Origin: Orlajensenia sp037404875
GTDB lineage: Bacteria; Actinomycetota; Actinomycetes; Actinomycetales; Microbacteriaceae
DNA length: 64,000 nucleotides
Direction of reading: 5' to 3'
NCBI RefSeq assembly: GCF_037404875.1
Contig: NZ_JBBELO010000027.1
Span: forward strand, 62,001-126,000
Every line of letters starts with the position of its first letter. The stretch's first letter is position 1. Below, one piece after another: positions 9,580 to 19,571 of the stretch. A program made the translations under genes and the position numbers. The notes under the pieces are model-generated. The model ran no database searches and was not told where the DNA came from. It saw only the letters and a program-made list of their open reading frames with translations.

Positions 9580-10317
9580 ATGTCCACCCCCATCCTCTCC
9601 CTGCACGACGTGCACAAGAGCTACGGCCGCGGCGCCGCCCGCTTCGGGGCGCTCAGCGGCGTGAGCTTCGACGTCTACGAGGGCGAGTCGCTCGCCATCG
9701 TGGGCAAGAGCGGCTCGGGCAAATCCACCCTCATGCACCTCATGGCGCTGCTCGACGCCCCGACGAGCGGGACCATCGAGCTCGCCGGAACGGATGCCGC
9801 GGGCCTGCACGGCAGAGCGCTCAACGTCGCGCGCAACAAGACCTTCGGGTTCGTCTTCCAGCAGTTCTTCCTCACCGGATCGGCGTCGGTGCTCGAGAAC
9901 GTGATGCTGCCGCTGAAGATCGCCGGGGTGCGGCGCACGGCGCGACGCAAGCGAGCGCTGGAGGCCCTGAAAGCGCTCGAGCTCGACGACAAGGCGCGCA
10001 ACCGCGCATCCGACCTCTCCGGCGGACAGAAGCAGCGCGCCGTCATCGCCCGGGCGCTCGTGAACGACCCGCGCATCATCTTCGCCGACGAACCGACCGG
10101 CAACCTCGACAGCGCCACCGGAACCGTGGTGGAGGACATCCTCTTCACCCTCAACCGCGAGCAGGGCATCACGCTCATCATCGTCACGCACGACGAAGAC
10201 CTCGCCGCGCGTTGCGACCGCAGCATCCACGTGCGCGACGGACGCATCGTCGACATCGACGCCAAGGAGAGCGACGCCGAGAAGACGGATGCCACCAACG
10301 AGGCGGTGGCGGCATGA
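9580..10317 (+). CDS. MacB/LolD-type ABC transporter ATP-binding protein
   Basis: 245 residues. The start at 9580 is set by GGAAGG 7 bases upstream; the frame is open further 5' but has no site. All ABC motifs are present: Walker A GKSGSGKST, Q-loop FVFQQFF, signature LSGGQKQR, Walker B IIFADEPTGNLDS and H-loop IVTHDEDLA. This is the LolD/MacB/FtsE branch, which powers FtsX-type permeases. Its stop overlaps the start of the permease gene (ATGA), so the two are translationally coupled and form one transporter. The substrate is unknown; in Gram-positive bacteria this pairing commonly exports antimicrobial peptides or acts on the cell envelope. Confidence 0.92.
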   Translation: MSTPILSLHDVHKSYGRGAARFGALSGVSFDVYEGESLAIVGKSGSGKSTLMHLMALLDAPTSGTIELAGTDAAGLHGRALNVARNKTFGFVFQQFFLTGSASVLENVMLPLKIAGVRRTARRKRALEALKALELDDKARNRASDLSGGQKQRAVIARALVNDPRIIFADEPTGNLDSATGTVVEDILFTLNREQGITLIIVTHDEDLAARCDRSIHVRDGRIVDIDAKESDAEKTDATNEAVAA

Positions 10318-11603
10318 GAACCATCGACGTGGTCGGCTCCGCCGTCGCCAACACCTTCCGCAGCAAGACGCGCACGATCCTCACGATCGTGGCCATCTTC
10401 ATCGGCGCCTTCACGCTCACCATCACCACCGGCCTCGGCACCGGCGTCAACCGCTACATCGCCGACACGGTCGCATCCGTCGGCGCGAGCAACGGCATGA
10501 CGGTGAGCAAGAACGCGCCCGACGCCCCGACCGGCGACGGCCCCCGCGAGTACGACCCGAACGCGAGCACCACGCGGCAGGGCCCGACCGTGACCAACGT
10601 GGAGCTGATGGATGCCGCCGACGTCGCCGCCCTCGAGGCCATCGACGGCGTCACGTCGGTCACGCCGATCAACGCGATCACGCTCGACTGGGTGCGCTCC
10701 GGCGACGGCACGCAGTACCAGGCGGCGATCGGCGGCTTCTTCACGGGCTCGAAGCTGCAGCTGGCGGCCGGATCGCAGCCGAGCGACACCGCATCCGAGC
10801 TGCATGTGGCGATTCCGAAGAACTACGTCGATGCGCTCGGATTCGACTCCGCGGCATCCGCGATCGGCCAGCCTGTCACGCTCGGCCTCACCGACGGCGC
10901 GCACCAGGCGCAGCAGGTGGACGCCACGATCGTCGGCGTCGCGAACCCCTCGCTCGGCGGCGCCGGCCTCACCCTCGTGGCCAACGACGCACTCGCGACC
11001 GACCTGCACGCCGTGCAGAGCGTCGGACTTCCTGACTGGCAGCAGGACCAGTTTCGGCAGGCCAGCATCCGTTTCAACGATTCCGATTCGACGACGGATG
11101 TCACCGCCCTCAAGAAGCGACTGACGGATGCCGGCTACACCGGCCAGACCGTCGCCGACCAGCTCGGCACCTTCACGACCGTGATCAACGCGATCGTCAT
11201 CGTGCTCAACGCCTTCGCGATCATCGCCCTGCTCGCGGCGAGCTTCGGCATCGTGAACACCCTGTTCATGTCGGTGCAGGAACGCACCCGCGAGATCGGC
11301 CTGATGAAGGCGATGGGCATGGGCAGCGGCAAGGTCTTCGGCCTGTTCAGTTTCGAAGCCACCTTCATCGGCCTGCTCGGCAGCGCCATCGGAGCCGCCA
11401 TCGGCATCGGCGTCGGCACCCTCGCGGGCAACGCCCTTGGAAACGCCCTCTCGAACCTGCCCGGCCTGCACCTGATCGCCTTCGACCCGCTCTCGATCCT
11501 CACCATCGTGGTGCTCGTGATGGCGATCGCGTTCCTCGCGGGAACGCTGCCCGCGCTGCGAGCAGCGCGGCAGGACCCGATCGCGTCGCTGCGGTACGAG
11601 TGA
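10314..11603 (+). CDS. MacB/FtsX-family ABC transporter permease
   Basis: 429 residues beginning at the ATGA overlap with the ATPase gene. One N-terminal membrane helix (residues ~20-45, TILTIVAIFIGAFTLTITTG) is followed by a ~240-residue extracellular MacB periplasmic-core-like domain. Three C-terminal helices form an FtsX domain with the typical coupling segment VQERTREIGLMKAMGMG and a final LPALRAARQDPIASLRYE. This is standard architecture for a mechanotransmission-type ABC system rather than a classical import channel. Only one permease is encoded, so a homodimer is expected. Confidence 0.92.
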   Translation: MRTIDVVGSAVANTFRSKTRTILTIVAIFIGAFTLTITTGLGTGVNRYIADTVASVGASNGMTVSKNAPDAPTGDGPREYDPNASTTRQGPTVTNVELMDAADVAALEAIDGVTSVTPINAITLDWVRSGDGTQYQAAIGGFFTGSKLQLAAGSQPSDTASELHVAIPKNYVDALGFDSAASAIGQPVTLGLTDGAHQAQQVDATIVGVANPSLGGAGLTLVANDALATDLHAVQSVGLPDWQQDQFRQASIRFNDSDSTTDVTALKKRLTDAGYTGQTVADQLGTFTTVINAIVIVLNAFAIIALLAASFGIVNTLFMSVQERTREIGLMKAMGMGSGKVFGLFSFEATFIGLLGSAIGAAIGIGVGTLAGNALGNALSNLPGLHLIAFDPLSILTIVVLVMAIAFLAGTLPALRAARQDPIASLRYE

Positions 11604-11898
11604 GGCGGCGCGCCCGTGCAATCTGAGGTCGCACCCCACACGCGGTTGGCGGTCGAGCGGTAGTGAAACTCGCCGAGCTGTCATCATGATGTTCAACAAG
11701 ACCGGTGACGGGCGCCCACTTCAGGATATCCGAGTCGCCCTTGAAGGTTGGTTCCTGCGGCACCTCGATGCTCAACGGGCAGCGCATCATCCAACGTCGA
11801 GTGCAGGATCCGGTCGCACCGAGCCACCGACCCGACCTCCGGTGCTCTGCGCGTATGCCGACGATCGCTTCTCAGCCTGCATCCCGGATGGACTCCCG
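11604..11898. other. Intergenic junction between ABC operon and defence locus
   Basis: 295 bases with no convincing gene. Short open frames exist on both strands but lack ribosome sites and recognisable domains. Position and a drop in base-composition regularity suggest the left edge of the accessory region; no direct repeat or tRNA end was found here. Confidence 0.4.
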
Positions 11899-13053
11899 TT
11901 AAAGAACATCCGCCAAGAGACGCCCGATCGCTGCTCCCAGAGGAATCGGCACCGCATTCCCGATCTGCCGCGCGATCTCCGTGCGCGAACCCACGAATCG
12001 ATGCTCAGGGCCGAAGCCTTGGAGAACCGCGGCCTCATAGTGCGTGATCGCCCGGTCCTCCTCCGGATGGATGTACCGCCCCTTTTCGGGCTTGAAGAAC
12101 TCAGTGCGAATCGTCACTGAGGGACGATCCCAGTGGAGGCGGCCCATGACATCGCCAGAGCCGGTCTTGTGCTTCGTCCAGCACGGCGCCATTAGATCCG
12201 GATAGGGCTCCAGATGGCGTCGATTGCCACCGGCCGGGATCACCGCGAACCGCTTCAGCGAGAGATCGGTGTATCTCCGGCTCCAGTGCAGATCGCGTAC
12301 CGAGAACACTCCCGCGTAACGCCTGCCCCCGAACTGGGTCCGCCGGCGATCGAACAGTTCGTCACGATCCGGCACACGTGACAGACGACCCAGCGCATCC
12401 CTCACGGTCACGTAAGGCATCAGTCCGTCGACCTCAGGAGTGGCCGAGTGCGACGGCTTGGGGAAGCCAGGAAAGCCTAGGTCTCGACGGTAACCGATGA
12501 TCACCGTTCGTCGTCGAGCCTGCGGGGCACCGAAGTCGGCAGCGTTCAGCACCTCAGCCTGGAAGTCATACTCGGCAAGCATTCCGTCCTCGGAGGTTGC
12601 CTCCTTGAACTGTCGATACTGGGGCGACTTCTTGAACTCGGCGACGTTCTCCACAACAAAGTACTTCGGCCGCGCACGCCGGATCGTCTGCGCGTACTCC
12701 TGCCACAGCGAGTTGCGCTCGTCCTCGACGTCCTGCTTCCCAAGGCTCGAGAATCCCTGGCAGGGAGGGCCACCGATGATCACGTCTGCGCACGGCACCT
12801 CCTCCTCGGCGAGCCAGGTCTTGATGTCACCGACATAGACGATGTCTTCACCATAGGTGGCCGCGTACGAGGCCGCGGCCGCGCGATCCATCTCCACGGC
12901 ACCGACCGTTTGGAAGCGGTCAGAGGCGGCGTGAAGCCCCGCGGTGAGTCCGCCCGCCCCGGCAAACAGGTCCAGAACTCTGATCTCGCGGGTCACCTCG
13001 TCATCGTAAACACCCTTCGGTTGAGCGACTGGCCGGCGCGCCGGCGTACTCAT
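11899..13053 (-). CDS. drmMII: DNA (cytosine-5-)-methyltransferase, DISARM DrmMII type
   Basis: 384 residues, a complete C5-cytosine methyltransferase. Motif I is VLDLFAGAGGLTAG (AdoMet binding), motif IV is GGPPCQGFSSLG with catalytic C98, motif VI is FVVENV, and motif X is RQIGNAVPIPLGAAIG. The region between motifs VIII and IX, where target recognition lies, is short. In class 2 DISARM a methyltransferase of this family marks host DNA as self. It is the last gene of the leftward operon; its ATG overlaps the drmB stop (ATGA). The target sequence cannot be read from the protein. The DISARM assignment comes from the neighbours; alone it would be annotated as Dcm-like. Confidence 0.9.
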   Translation of the reverse strand: MSTPARRPVAQPKGVYDDEVTREIRVLDLFAGAGGLTAGLHAASDRFQTVGAVEMDRAAAASYAATYGEDIVYVGDIKTWLAEEEVPCADVIIGGPPCQGFSSLGKQDVEDERNSLWQEYAQTIRRARPKYFVVENVAEFKKSPQYRQFKEATSEDGMLAEYDFQAEVLNAADFGAPQARRRTVIIGYRRDLGFPGFPKPSHSATPEVDGLMPYVTVRDALGRLSRVPDRDELFDRRRTQFGGRRYAGVFSVRDLHWSRRYTDLSLKRFAVIPAGGNRRHLEPYPDLMAPCWTKHKTGSGDVMGRLHWDRPSVTIRTEFFKPEKGRYIHPEEDRAITHYEAAVLQGFGPEHRFVGSRTEIARQIGNAVPIPLGAAIGRLLADVL

Positions 13054-14885
13054 GAATCTGCCCCCAAGGAGGCCCGTACTTCGGGGAGCACACCACCAAG
13101 CAGCCCCGTCACCTCGGTTCCGCCGAGTACGAGTTGCCGATCCAGGAGTCGGTTGCCTGTCTCACAGGAGGTCTCGCTCACGAGGGCGCAGCCGTGACAA
13201 GCCGAGAGATTCAGCTGAGAGGACCCTTGCCGATCGCTCTCGATGCACACCGGGTCGTTCGAACACACGTCGGCATCATCCAGCGCTGCGATGAGCAAGG
13301 GGATCAACAGATCCGGTGCGCCGAGACGGACAAGACCACCTAGAGTACCCTGCGCGTCGCCCGCCGCGGTGTAGATGAGAATGCCCGCCGTGTTGTCAGG
13401 GCGGTCAGTGCTTGCGTAGACCCGTTCCTGCAGGGCCGCCGATGAGTAGCCGCTGGCGAATGCGAGGCGACGGATCAGCAGATGAGCGATCGTGTGCAGC
13501 GCTATGAAGCGAGGTTCTGGGACGTCGAGACGCGAGCGAGCCCACTCCAACTGATCGCGACGGTCCATGAGGATGTGCGCACGGGCCTGCACGTCTGGAA
13601 GGGACTCCCACGCCTGAAGCGCCTCCTCATCGAACTGCAGGAAGACGCCCTCGCCGAACAGCTCCAGCGACGGATACACCGGGCGCCGTTTCGGGTCCTG
13701 ACCCAGGTCAGCGCTGATGATCGACGCGCTCGGGCTGTGTCGACGGAAGCCTTTGAGAGCGCGCACCTCACGGACACGGTGGACCTGCCCGATCCCTGCG
13801 ATCAAACCGCGAAGCTCGGACGGCCCGGAAGTGATGGACCCGTCGGACCAACCGTCGACGACGAAGTCGCTGAGTTCCCGATCTTTGCCACCGGCGATCT
13901 TCTTCACGAATGCAGCCCACTCGCCGTCCTTGAGCACATGCATCCCGATGTCGGCCGAGTGCTCTTCTCCTCCGGCGACAGACAGGACCGTGTCGGCGGC
14001 GACGCCGACCTCCTCCGCGATCCAACCGGCGATCATCTCGGACTTCGGCCCACCGTTGTCATCAAGCAGGCGCTGGAAGTAGTCGTGAGCCCGGATCCTT
14101 GCGCTCAGATCCTCGGACAGCGTCTTCTCTTCGGGGATGTCGAGCGCGGAGACGCGGTCGGCGATGTAGTTGCCGGTTGCTCCACGCTGGACAGCGACAA
14201 GGCCCGCTTCGCACGGCTGGGACACCGAGTCCTCCGGTTCCCAGGGTTGGCGGCCTTCGCATCGGATACCGTCTCGATGCAGCGCGCCGTCGCCCACGAG
14301 ATCAGACAGGGGGCGCGAACGCTTGCATCCGTCACACACGACTCGGAGGGAGGCGAGGCCTTCGCCGCTCGTGTTCGAACGCACGAAACGGAGCTCCTTG
14401 TACGCGCGGCAGACGCGGACCTCCTCCGTCACCCCCTTGTCGTGTCCGCGGTGAGCCCACATGAACCACGGCACGTCCTGGACGTGACTGCCCGTCTTGC
14501 AGACCGCGACGTATCGCATCGGAACGAGTGCTCCGCCGCAGTCGCACCGGTTGCGGAAGCGCCCCTTGACAATCTTCGTCAGCTTGGACAGCTTGAGGCA
14601 TCGCTCGCAGAACCGCCATGCCGGGAATCGCCAGTAAGGCAGGCTCGCGGTCTCTTGCCCGGCCCTCCCGGCGTGCGAAGGCGCCTGACGGAGCACCGGG
14701 CGCGGGCGCCCGAGCTGTACGAGCTGGTCGACCAGTCGGTCGCAGTGGATTTCCGGTGCAACCTTCCGGTCCCACCACGAGGTGTCAGGAGCGATGAGCG
14801 ACTCTCCCCGGATGTCGACGATCGCACCGACGCCGAACGGGGACACCGTCTCCGACAGACGGAGATCATGACGGATCTTCTGCAC
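13050..14885 (-). CDS. drmB: DrmB-like DUF1998 protein of DISARM
   Basis: 611 residues. The GTG at 14885 has GGGAGG 6 bases upstream and overlaps the drmA end by 20 bases. N-terminal QKIRHDLRLSETVSPFGVGAIVDI matches the start of DrmB proteins. Zinc-ribbon-like cysteines follow (CERC, CDCGG, CDGCKRS). The C-terminal quarter is DUF1998: HTIAHLLIRRLAFASGYSS, then ERVY, GILIYTAAGDAQGTLGGL and a terminal Cys cluster (CSNDPVC, CHGC). DrmB forms a complex with the helicase DrmA that blocks incoming phage DNA. No catalytic motif is visible, as expected for a partner subunit. The family call is from pattern recognition and from being directly downstream of a DrmA-like helicase. Confidence 0.8.
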   Translation of the reverse strand: MQKIRHDLRLSETVSPFGVGAIVDIRGESLIAPDTSWWDRKVAPEIHCDRLVDQLVQLGRPRPVLRQAPSHAGRAGQETASLPYWRFPAWRFCERCLKLSKLTKIVKGRFRNRCDCGGALVPMRYVAVCKTGSHVQDVPWFMWAHRGHDKGVTEEVRVCRAYKELRFVRSNTSGEGLASLRVVCDGCKRSRPLSDLVGDGALHRDGIRCEGRQPWEPEDSVSQPCEAGLVAVQRGATGNYIADRVSALDIPEEKTLSEDLSARIRAHDYFQRLLDDNGGPKSEMIAGWIAEEVGVAADTVLSVAGGEEHSADIGMHVLKDGEWAAFVKKIAGGKDRELSDFVVDGWSDGSITSGPSELRGLIAGIGQVHRVREVRALKGFRRHSPSASIISADLGQDPKRRPVYPSLELFGEGVFLQFDEEALQAWESLPDVQARAHILMDRRDQLEWARSRLDVPEPRFIALHTIAHLLIRRLAFASGYSSAALQERVYASTDRPDNTAGILIYTAAGDAQGTLGGLVRLGAPDLLIPLLIAALDDADVCSNDPVCIESDRQGSSQLNLSACHGCALVSETSCETGNRLLDRQLVLGGTEVTGLLGGVLPEVRASLGADS

Positions 14886-17800
14886 GGCGCACCTCCCGCT
14901 CGGGTTCTTGCACTTCGACCGCGACATTCGGCTCGACGGAGCGCATCGAGTCGGCGACCAGCCATTCATCGCCCGTCTGCCCGAAGCGCTTCACCAGCGC
15001 CCGATCTCCGGCCTGACGGTGCTCGTATCGGAGCCGTTCCCCGGCGTCGCAGGCCTCACGCGCCTTCCGATCCCACTCCCGGAGAAGCTGCCAGACCTGG
15101 TCGCCGACTGCGGTCTTCTCGTCCTCATCTGACTCCCGGACCAGGTCGAGGAAGCGCTCGATCAGCACCTCCACCGTGGCTCGAAAGCGGTCCTCGGAGA
15201 GATCGAACGCGCCAGCGTCGCCGTCCCCGGCGATCACGGGTATAGCGTGCCGAAGCAGCGCAATCAGCGCGCCGGCCAGCGAGCGATCTCGGGATGACAT
15301 GGACCAAGGCGTGACACTCGTCGGCTCGACGCTCCTATACAGTGCGTCATGGTAACCGCGGAATGTCTCGAAATGCGACCGATCGCGTGCACGGTTCGAC
15401 CGGAACAGGGTCATCACGATGCCGTTCACCGATCCGCGACCGACTCGGCTCGTGGCCTGGATGTACTCCGCCGTCGTCTTCGGCTGTCCGACCATCAGCA
15501 TCAGGGCGAGGCGCTGAACGTCGATTCCGACCGACAGCATGTTCGACGACAGCACCGCGTCCACGGCGTCGTCGGAGTCGTCCGCACTGATTCGGAGCTG
15601 TCGCAGGTCCTTCGGCAGCTCTTCCGGCCCACGACGACTCGTCAGCTCCAGCACACGGTCCGCGCGTACAGTCCTCAGCCCAAGCCCGAGGCGGTCTGCC
15701 CGAGTTCCGAGTCGGCCGTTGATGTCGTCGAGGAGCAGCGCCCCCGTTCGTCCCAGCTCCCGAAGGCTGTTGTGGTACATCACGAAGGTCCAGTAAGGGT
15801 CGATCTGGTCGCCTATGCAGTCGGTGCCAACCAGGACGCCTGGCAGCTCGAGCAGCGGAGAGGCCGCGGCGACGAGAGCGGTGGCCTGCGACACGCTCTG
15901 CGGCATCATCCCCGCGTACAGTCTTCCCTCGCCGCTGGCTACCGGGCTGGCGAAGAAGGTGGTGTCGTCGTCAATCCCGGCGGGCGGATAGAGCGCCACC
16001 TTCCGGCCGTACAGACCCTTCACCTGGGGGCCGGACGCGCGGATCGTTGCGGTCGAGGCGACGATCTTCGGCATGGAGTCGGCGCTGTTCAGCAGCAGCT
16101 GGATCACGGCGTCGAAGACCGCGACGGTCGTGCCGAGCGGACCGGACAGAAGGTGCAGCTCGTCCTGGATGATGAGCGATGGCTTCCGATAGGGCGTGCC
16201 GATGCCGAGGAGTCGTCCGGCGGAACTCTTGAACTGAAGGCGCGCGAACTTATCGACCGTGGCCAGCAGGAAGGTCGGTGGTTCCTCATAGAGCAGCTCA
16301 TCGACGACGTTCATCGGGAGATCGCGACGCGAGAACTCACAAGCAGGGTTCACGCATCGGAAGACCACATCATTGCCCAACTTACGGGCGCCGTACCTCC
16401 TGCGCGAGTCGTCCTTCTTGACCGGGACAAGCTCAGCCAGGCACCAAGGGCACTCCGTGATCTGGAACTCGTTCGCATCCTGGGGATGCTGAGCTTTGTA
16501 GAGCCGGTCGAGAGCGTACTTCGCGTCGGCACGTGTGCCCGGCGTCGCTTCGTTCCCCACCCAGAGACCAATCGAGAATCGCGCCATCCCCTTCACCCTC
16601 TGATCCGCCACGCGGAGCAGCTCCATCGCACAGATGAGGGACGCTGCCCGCTGGAACTGCTGCGAGGTGAGCAGGCGCAGGGTGTAGCGCGTGATCACCG
16701 CCGTTCCACCACCGGTCGAGCCGTGTTCGAGCCGGCGAAGGAAGATCACGATCGCGGCGAGCGCCAGATACGCCTCGGTCTTTCCGCCTCCGGTCGGGAA
16801 CCAGATCAGGTCGACCAGTGGCCGGTCAGGGTGTGTCTCGTCGGCGGTCGATGCAAGCGACACCAGGAGGAATCCGAGCTGGAACGGACGCCACGCGGGC
16901 GCCGGGTCCTTCTCGCCGCGACCGACAGCGGCTTGGCGCATCTGGAGGCGCATCGCCGACATCGCGAGCGCGAACGCTGATCGGAGCACAGCCGACTTCG
17001 GGTCCGCGAGCAGCTCGACGCCCTGTCGCATCCGAGCGGCCGCGATCCCAGCGTGATCGGCGATCGACTCGGCGTCCGCACCGAGATCTGACGCCTGCGC
17101 ACGCTGATTCGCGACCCACTCGGAGAAGGAGTCGACGAACGATCCCAGCGCTTCGAGCACCGGTGCCGGCTCAGAGTCGATCGTCGCGAGGAGTGCGAGA
17201 TCGAGCGCAGGTCGAGCGCGGCCGTCGAGCTGGTCCCCGCCGGTCTGCTCGATGGCCGGTACGACGAAGTGCGGCACCGGGTCGAGCCTGATCCGTAGGC
17301 AGTTGCCCGCCTCGTCGGTCTCCCAATCCGCGGCCATACCGTGCCCGACTGCGAACACCTTGCGGCTCCGGTACCTCAAGCGCAGTTCGGCGGCCTCCGG
17401 GTCGACGTCGATCGCGCGGGACACGTCGTACTCGAGAATGCTGGCGCTGTCGGCCGGCCGTGCCGACAGATCCACTTGAAACAGCATGAGCGGAATATCA
17501 GTCCTGTCCTCGCCTGTCGTCTTCGTCCGAAGTCGGACATGAAGCGTGACGAGCCAGTTCGAGGGCCCGTAGGGCCGCCAGCGGGTGCCGATCTCGAATG
17601 GAACATCGCCGGCGTCCAACTGCCGCAGCTGAGCTCTTCCACGGGCGAGCTCGATATTCCGGAATTCATGGCCAGTGCGCTGCCATCGCTGTGGCCCGTC
17701 ATCCTCGATCAGCGCATATGTTCCGGCGGAGAAGTCGCAGAGAACGGATTCGGAGTCGGTGACGAAGGAGATCGCGGCGGAGGACGGTCGCCAGTCCTCG

Positions 17801-18057
17801 GCGAGTGGATTCGTCGCATCGTCCTCTTCGACATCGCCTTCTTCGACGTCGGCCATGACGAGTTGCTGCGGGTCGTTCTCGCCCGCAGCAACACTGCCCT
17901 GCGCCGCGACCTCATCGTCGGCGGGGAAGAGCATTCCGACCGCGTATTGCAGGGAGGGGCGATTCTCGATGAGCACCTCATCTTCGCCCTGCTCGGGTCC
18001 TACGTAGGCCGCGCGTAGATGCTCCAACGCGCGCGCTTGAGCCTGCGTGAGCGTCAT
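14866..18057 (-). CDS. drmA: DrmA-like SF2 helicase, core of DISARM
   Basis: 1063 residues. The Walker A is WFPTGGGKTEAY (K426), the DExH box is QDELHLL (D632-H635), motif III is VASTATIRASG, and the C-terminal helicase lobe carries LSVGIDVQRL and YIQATSRVGRG near residues 850-875. A four-Cys zinc-knuckle-like insert lies between the P-loop and DExH box (CPWC, then CVNPAC). The 400-residue N-terminus before the P-loop and the QDELH form of motif II are typical of DrmA. The start overlaps the stop of the NERD gene (ATGA), and the end overlaps drmB. Role by homology: DNA translocase of the DrmAB complex that recognises and occludes phage DNA, acting in the cytoplasm. Confidence 0.82.
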   Translation of the reverse strand: MTLTQAQARALEHLRAAYVGPEQGEDEVLIENRPSLQYAVGMLFPADDEVAAQGSVAAGENDPQQLVMADVEEGDVEEDDATNPLAEDWRPSSAAISFVTDSESVLCDFSAGTYALIEDDGPQRWQRTGHEFRNIELARGRAQLRQLDAGDVPFEIGTRWRPYGPSNWLVTLHVRLRTKTTGEDRTDIPLMLFQVDLSARPADSASILEYDVSRAIDVDPEAAELRLRYRSRKVFAVGHGMAADWETDEAGNCLRIRLDPVPHFVVPAIEQTGGDQLDGRARPALDLALLATIDSEPAPVLEALGSFVDSFSEWVANQRAQASDLGADAESIADHAGIAAARMRQGVELLADPKSAVLRSAFALAMSAMRLQMRQAAVGRGEKDPAPAWRPFQLGFLLVSLASTADETHPDRPLVDLIWFPTGGGKTEAYLALAAIVIFLRRLEHGSTGGGTAVITRYTLRLLTSQQFQRAASLICAMELLRVADQRVKGMARFSIGLWVGNEATPGTRADAKYALDRLYKAQHPQDANEFQITECPWCLAELVPVKKDDSRRRYGARKLGNDVVFRCVNPACEFSRRDLPMNVVDELLYEEPPTFLLATVDKFARLQFKSSAGRLLGIGTPYRKPSLIIQDELHLLSGPLGTTVAVFDAVIQLLLNSADSMPKIVASTATIRASGPQVKGLYGRKVALYPPAGIDDDTTFFASPVASGEGRLYAGMMPQSVSQATALVAAASPLLELPGVLVGTDCIGDQIDPYWTFVMYHNSLRELGRTGALLLDDINGRLGTRADRLGLGLRTVRADRVLELTSRRGPEELPKDLRQLRISADDSDDAVDAVLSSNMLSVGIDVQRLALMLMVGQPKTTAEYIQATSRVGRGSVNGIVMTLFRSNRARDRSHFETFRGYHDALYRSVEPTSVTPWSMSSRDRSLAGALIALLRHAIPVIAGDGDAGAFDLSEDRFRATVEVLIERFLDLVRESDEDEKTAVGDQVWQLLREWDRKAREACDAGERLRYEHRQAGDRALVKRFGQTGDEWLVADSMRSVEPNVAVEVQEPEREVRRAEDPS

Positions 18058-19571
18058 GTCGTCACCCCCGCCCTGCGCACCAGCGTCTGCATCCGTCGAC
18101 GATCGGCGTCGGCGTAGACAATATGGAGCGTCACGCGAGCGCGCGTCACCGCGACATACAGCGCCGCGAGTGCGGAGTCCGAGTATTCCGTCGGAAGCTC
18201 GCAGACGATGACATGCTCCGCCTCGAGTCCCTTCGCGACCCTGGGACTGAGAACCCGGATTCCGTCGACGACTTCATCCGACGACTCGGCCGCGGACGCC
18301 GGAACAACCCAGATGTCGGCCGCCTTGACGCCGTCCTTCTTGAAGGACTTCGCGATTCGGATCGCCTGAGCCCGCGACTCACCCTCCGGTACGGTCTCCC
18401 ACTGGATGCGCTCACCGTTCACGATCCCCGGGTCGCCGACATCGGCGCCTAGGTACTCCTGAACCATATGGACGATCGCGCGAGTGTTGCGGACGTTCTT
18501 GCTCAGGTCGTACTCGATTCCTTCGCTACGGACGATCTCGAAGACGTCATCATCGAAGCGGCCGTCGACGTGAGCCTGATTGTTCTGGTCGAGGAACATC
18601 CTCCAGCGTCCCTGCCCTCGACCGCCTATGACGACCTGATCGAGCACATCCATTGCATCGGGGTACATCAGATCCTGCGCCTCGTCCACGAGCAGCACGT
18701 CGAACTGCGAAGAAGGGTCGATCACATCGAACTCGCGCACCTCGATCGCACGCCCGGTCAGGCGCGGCTCGAAGAACTTCCGAAGACCGGGAGACCTGAA
18801 GGTCACCAGAACGGATCTCCCCGTCTCCGCCTCCTGTTTCGCCGCCTCTGCCAGCACTACGGACTTCCCGGTGCCCGCGCCGCCGAACACGAGAACGCGC
18901 GGATTCTTCGATAGACCGGCGAGAACTCTCGCCTGCTCTGCTGTGGCGGTGTTCTGCTCGTCGATCACGGCGCCTCGCTGTGCGTCGATGATCGGCAACC
19001 TCGAGAACTCGCCGAAGAGCCGCTCTCGGAGATCGTCGACACGGGCCGTAGGCGCACCTCTCGGGGCAATCGGCGCCGTACGGGCCACTGCGTCCAGCGC
19101 GGAAGTCAAGGCGTCGACGGTCATTGACTCCTTGGCCAGCCAATGTGTGGCTTTCCATGCGACGTCCGTCGGCGGACGTCCGATGTCCGGCGTAACGGCG
19201 ATCGCCTCCGAGGGATACCAGCCGAGCCCGTCTTCTTTGAGGATCTCCCTCAGCGCAAACATCGCATCTCGGGCTTGATCGATGGGCGAGGACTTCAACT
19301 TGTGGTTGTCGCCGTGCCTGTCGATGGTGTACCAAGCGCCATCGAACTTCTTCACCCCACCGCCCTTCACCTCGGCGATGATCGCGACGCCCTTCCAGAG
19401 GATGACGAAGTCGGCCTCGGCCATCTGCTTCCCAGGGGCCGTCCGCAGCTTGACCGAATGGAACGCGACTGCGTCCGCACTTGGCAAAGCGTGGAGGAGT
19501 CGCGCCAGCTTGCGTTCGGCGTCGCTCTGCGCGGTGCGTTCGACGTCCTGGAGGTCAGGGTTGAGGATCAC
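18054..19571 (-). CDS. NERD nuclease-domain / UvrD-like helicase fusion
   Basis: 505 residues from a GTG at 19571 that overlaps the upstream stop as GTGA and has GGAG 8 bases before it; an in-frame GTG at 19589 is less likely. The N-terminal ~110 residues form a NERD (nuclease-related) domain with a PD-(D/E)XK-like core: ADFVILW (D54) then AIIAEVKGG (E67, K69). The rest is an SF1 ATPase with Walker A GGAGTGKS (K236), Walker B LLVDEAQDL (D296), NVRNTRAI and a C-terminal VAVTRAR motif. It resembles DUF2075-type helicases, but its intact nuclease residues could cleave DNA. It is not a canonical DISARM gene, although it is locked into the operon by overlaps on both sides. Confidence 0.82.
   Translation of the reverse strand: MILNPDLQDVERTAQSDAERKLARLLHALPSADAVAFHSVKLRTAPGKQMAEADFVILWKGVAIIAEVKGGGVKKFDGAWYTIDRHGDNHKLKSSPIDQARDAMFALREILKEDGLGWYPSEAIAVTPDIGRPPTDVAWKATHWLAKESMTVDALTSALDAVARTAPIAPRGAPTARVDDLRERLFGEFSRLPIIDAQRGAVIDEQNTATAEQARVLAGLSKNPRVLVFGGAGTGKSVVLAEAAKQEAETGRSVLVTFRSPGLRKFFEPRLTGRAIEVREFDVIDPSSQFDVLLVDEAQDLMYPDAMDVLDQVVIGGRGQGRWRMFLDQNNQAHVDGRFDDDVFEIVRSEGIEYDLSKNVRNTRAIVHMVQEYLGADVGDPGIVNGERIQWETVPEGESRAQAIRIAKSFKKDGVKAADIWVVPASAAESSDEVVDGIRVLSPRVAKGLEAEHVIVCELPTEYSDSALAALYVAVTRARVTLHIVYADADRRRMQTLVRRAGVTT

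Noticed and set aside
11500..11790. Short minus-strand open frame at the island's left edge
   Set aside because: It overlaps the conserved C-terminus of the ABC permease, has no ribosome site and no recognisable domain; a degraded remnant remains possible.
13482..15245. 587-codon plus-strand open frame in the defence locus
   Set aside because: Shadow of drmB and the 3' end of drmA.
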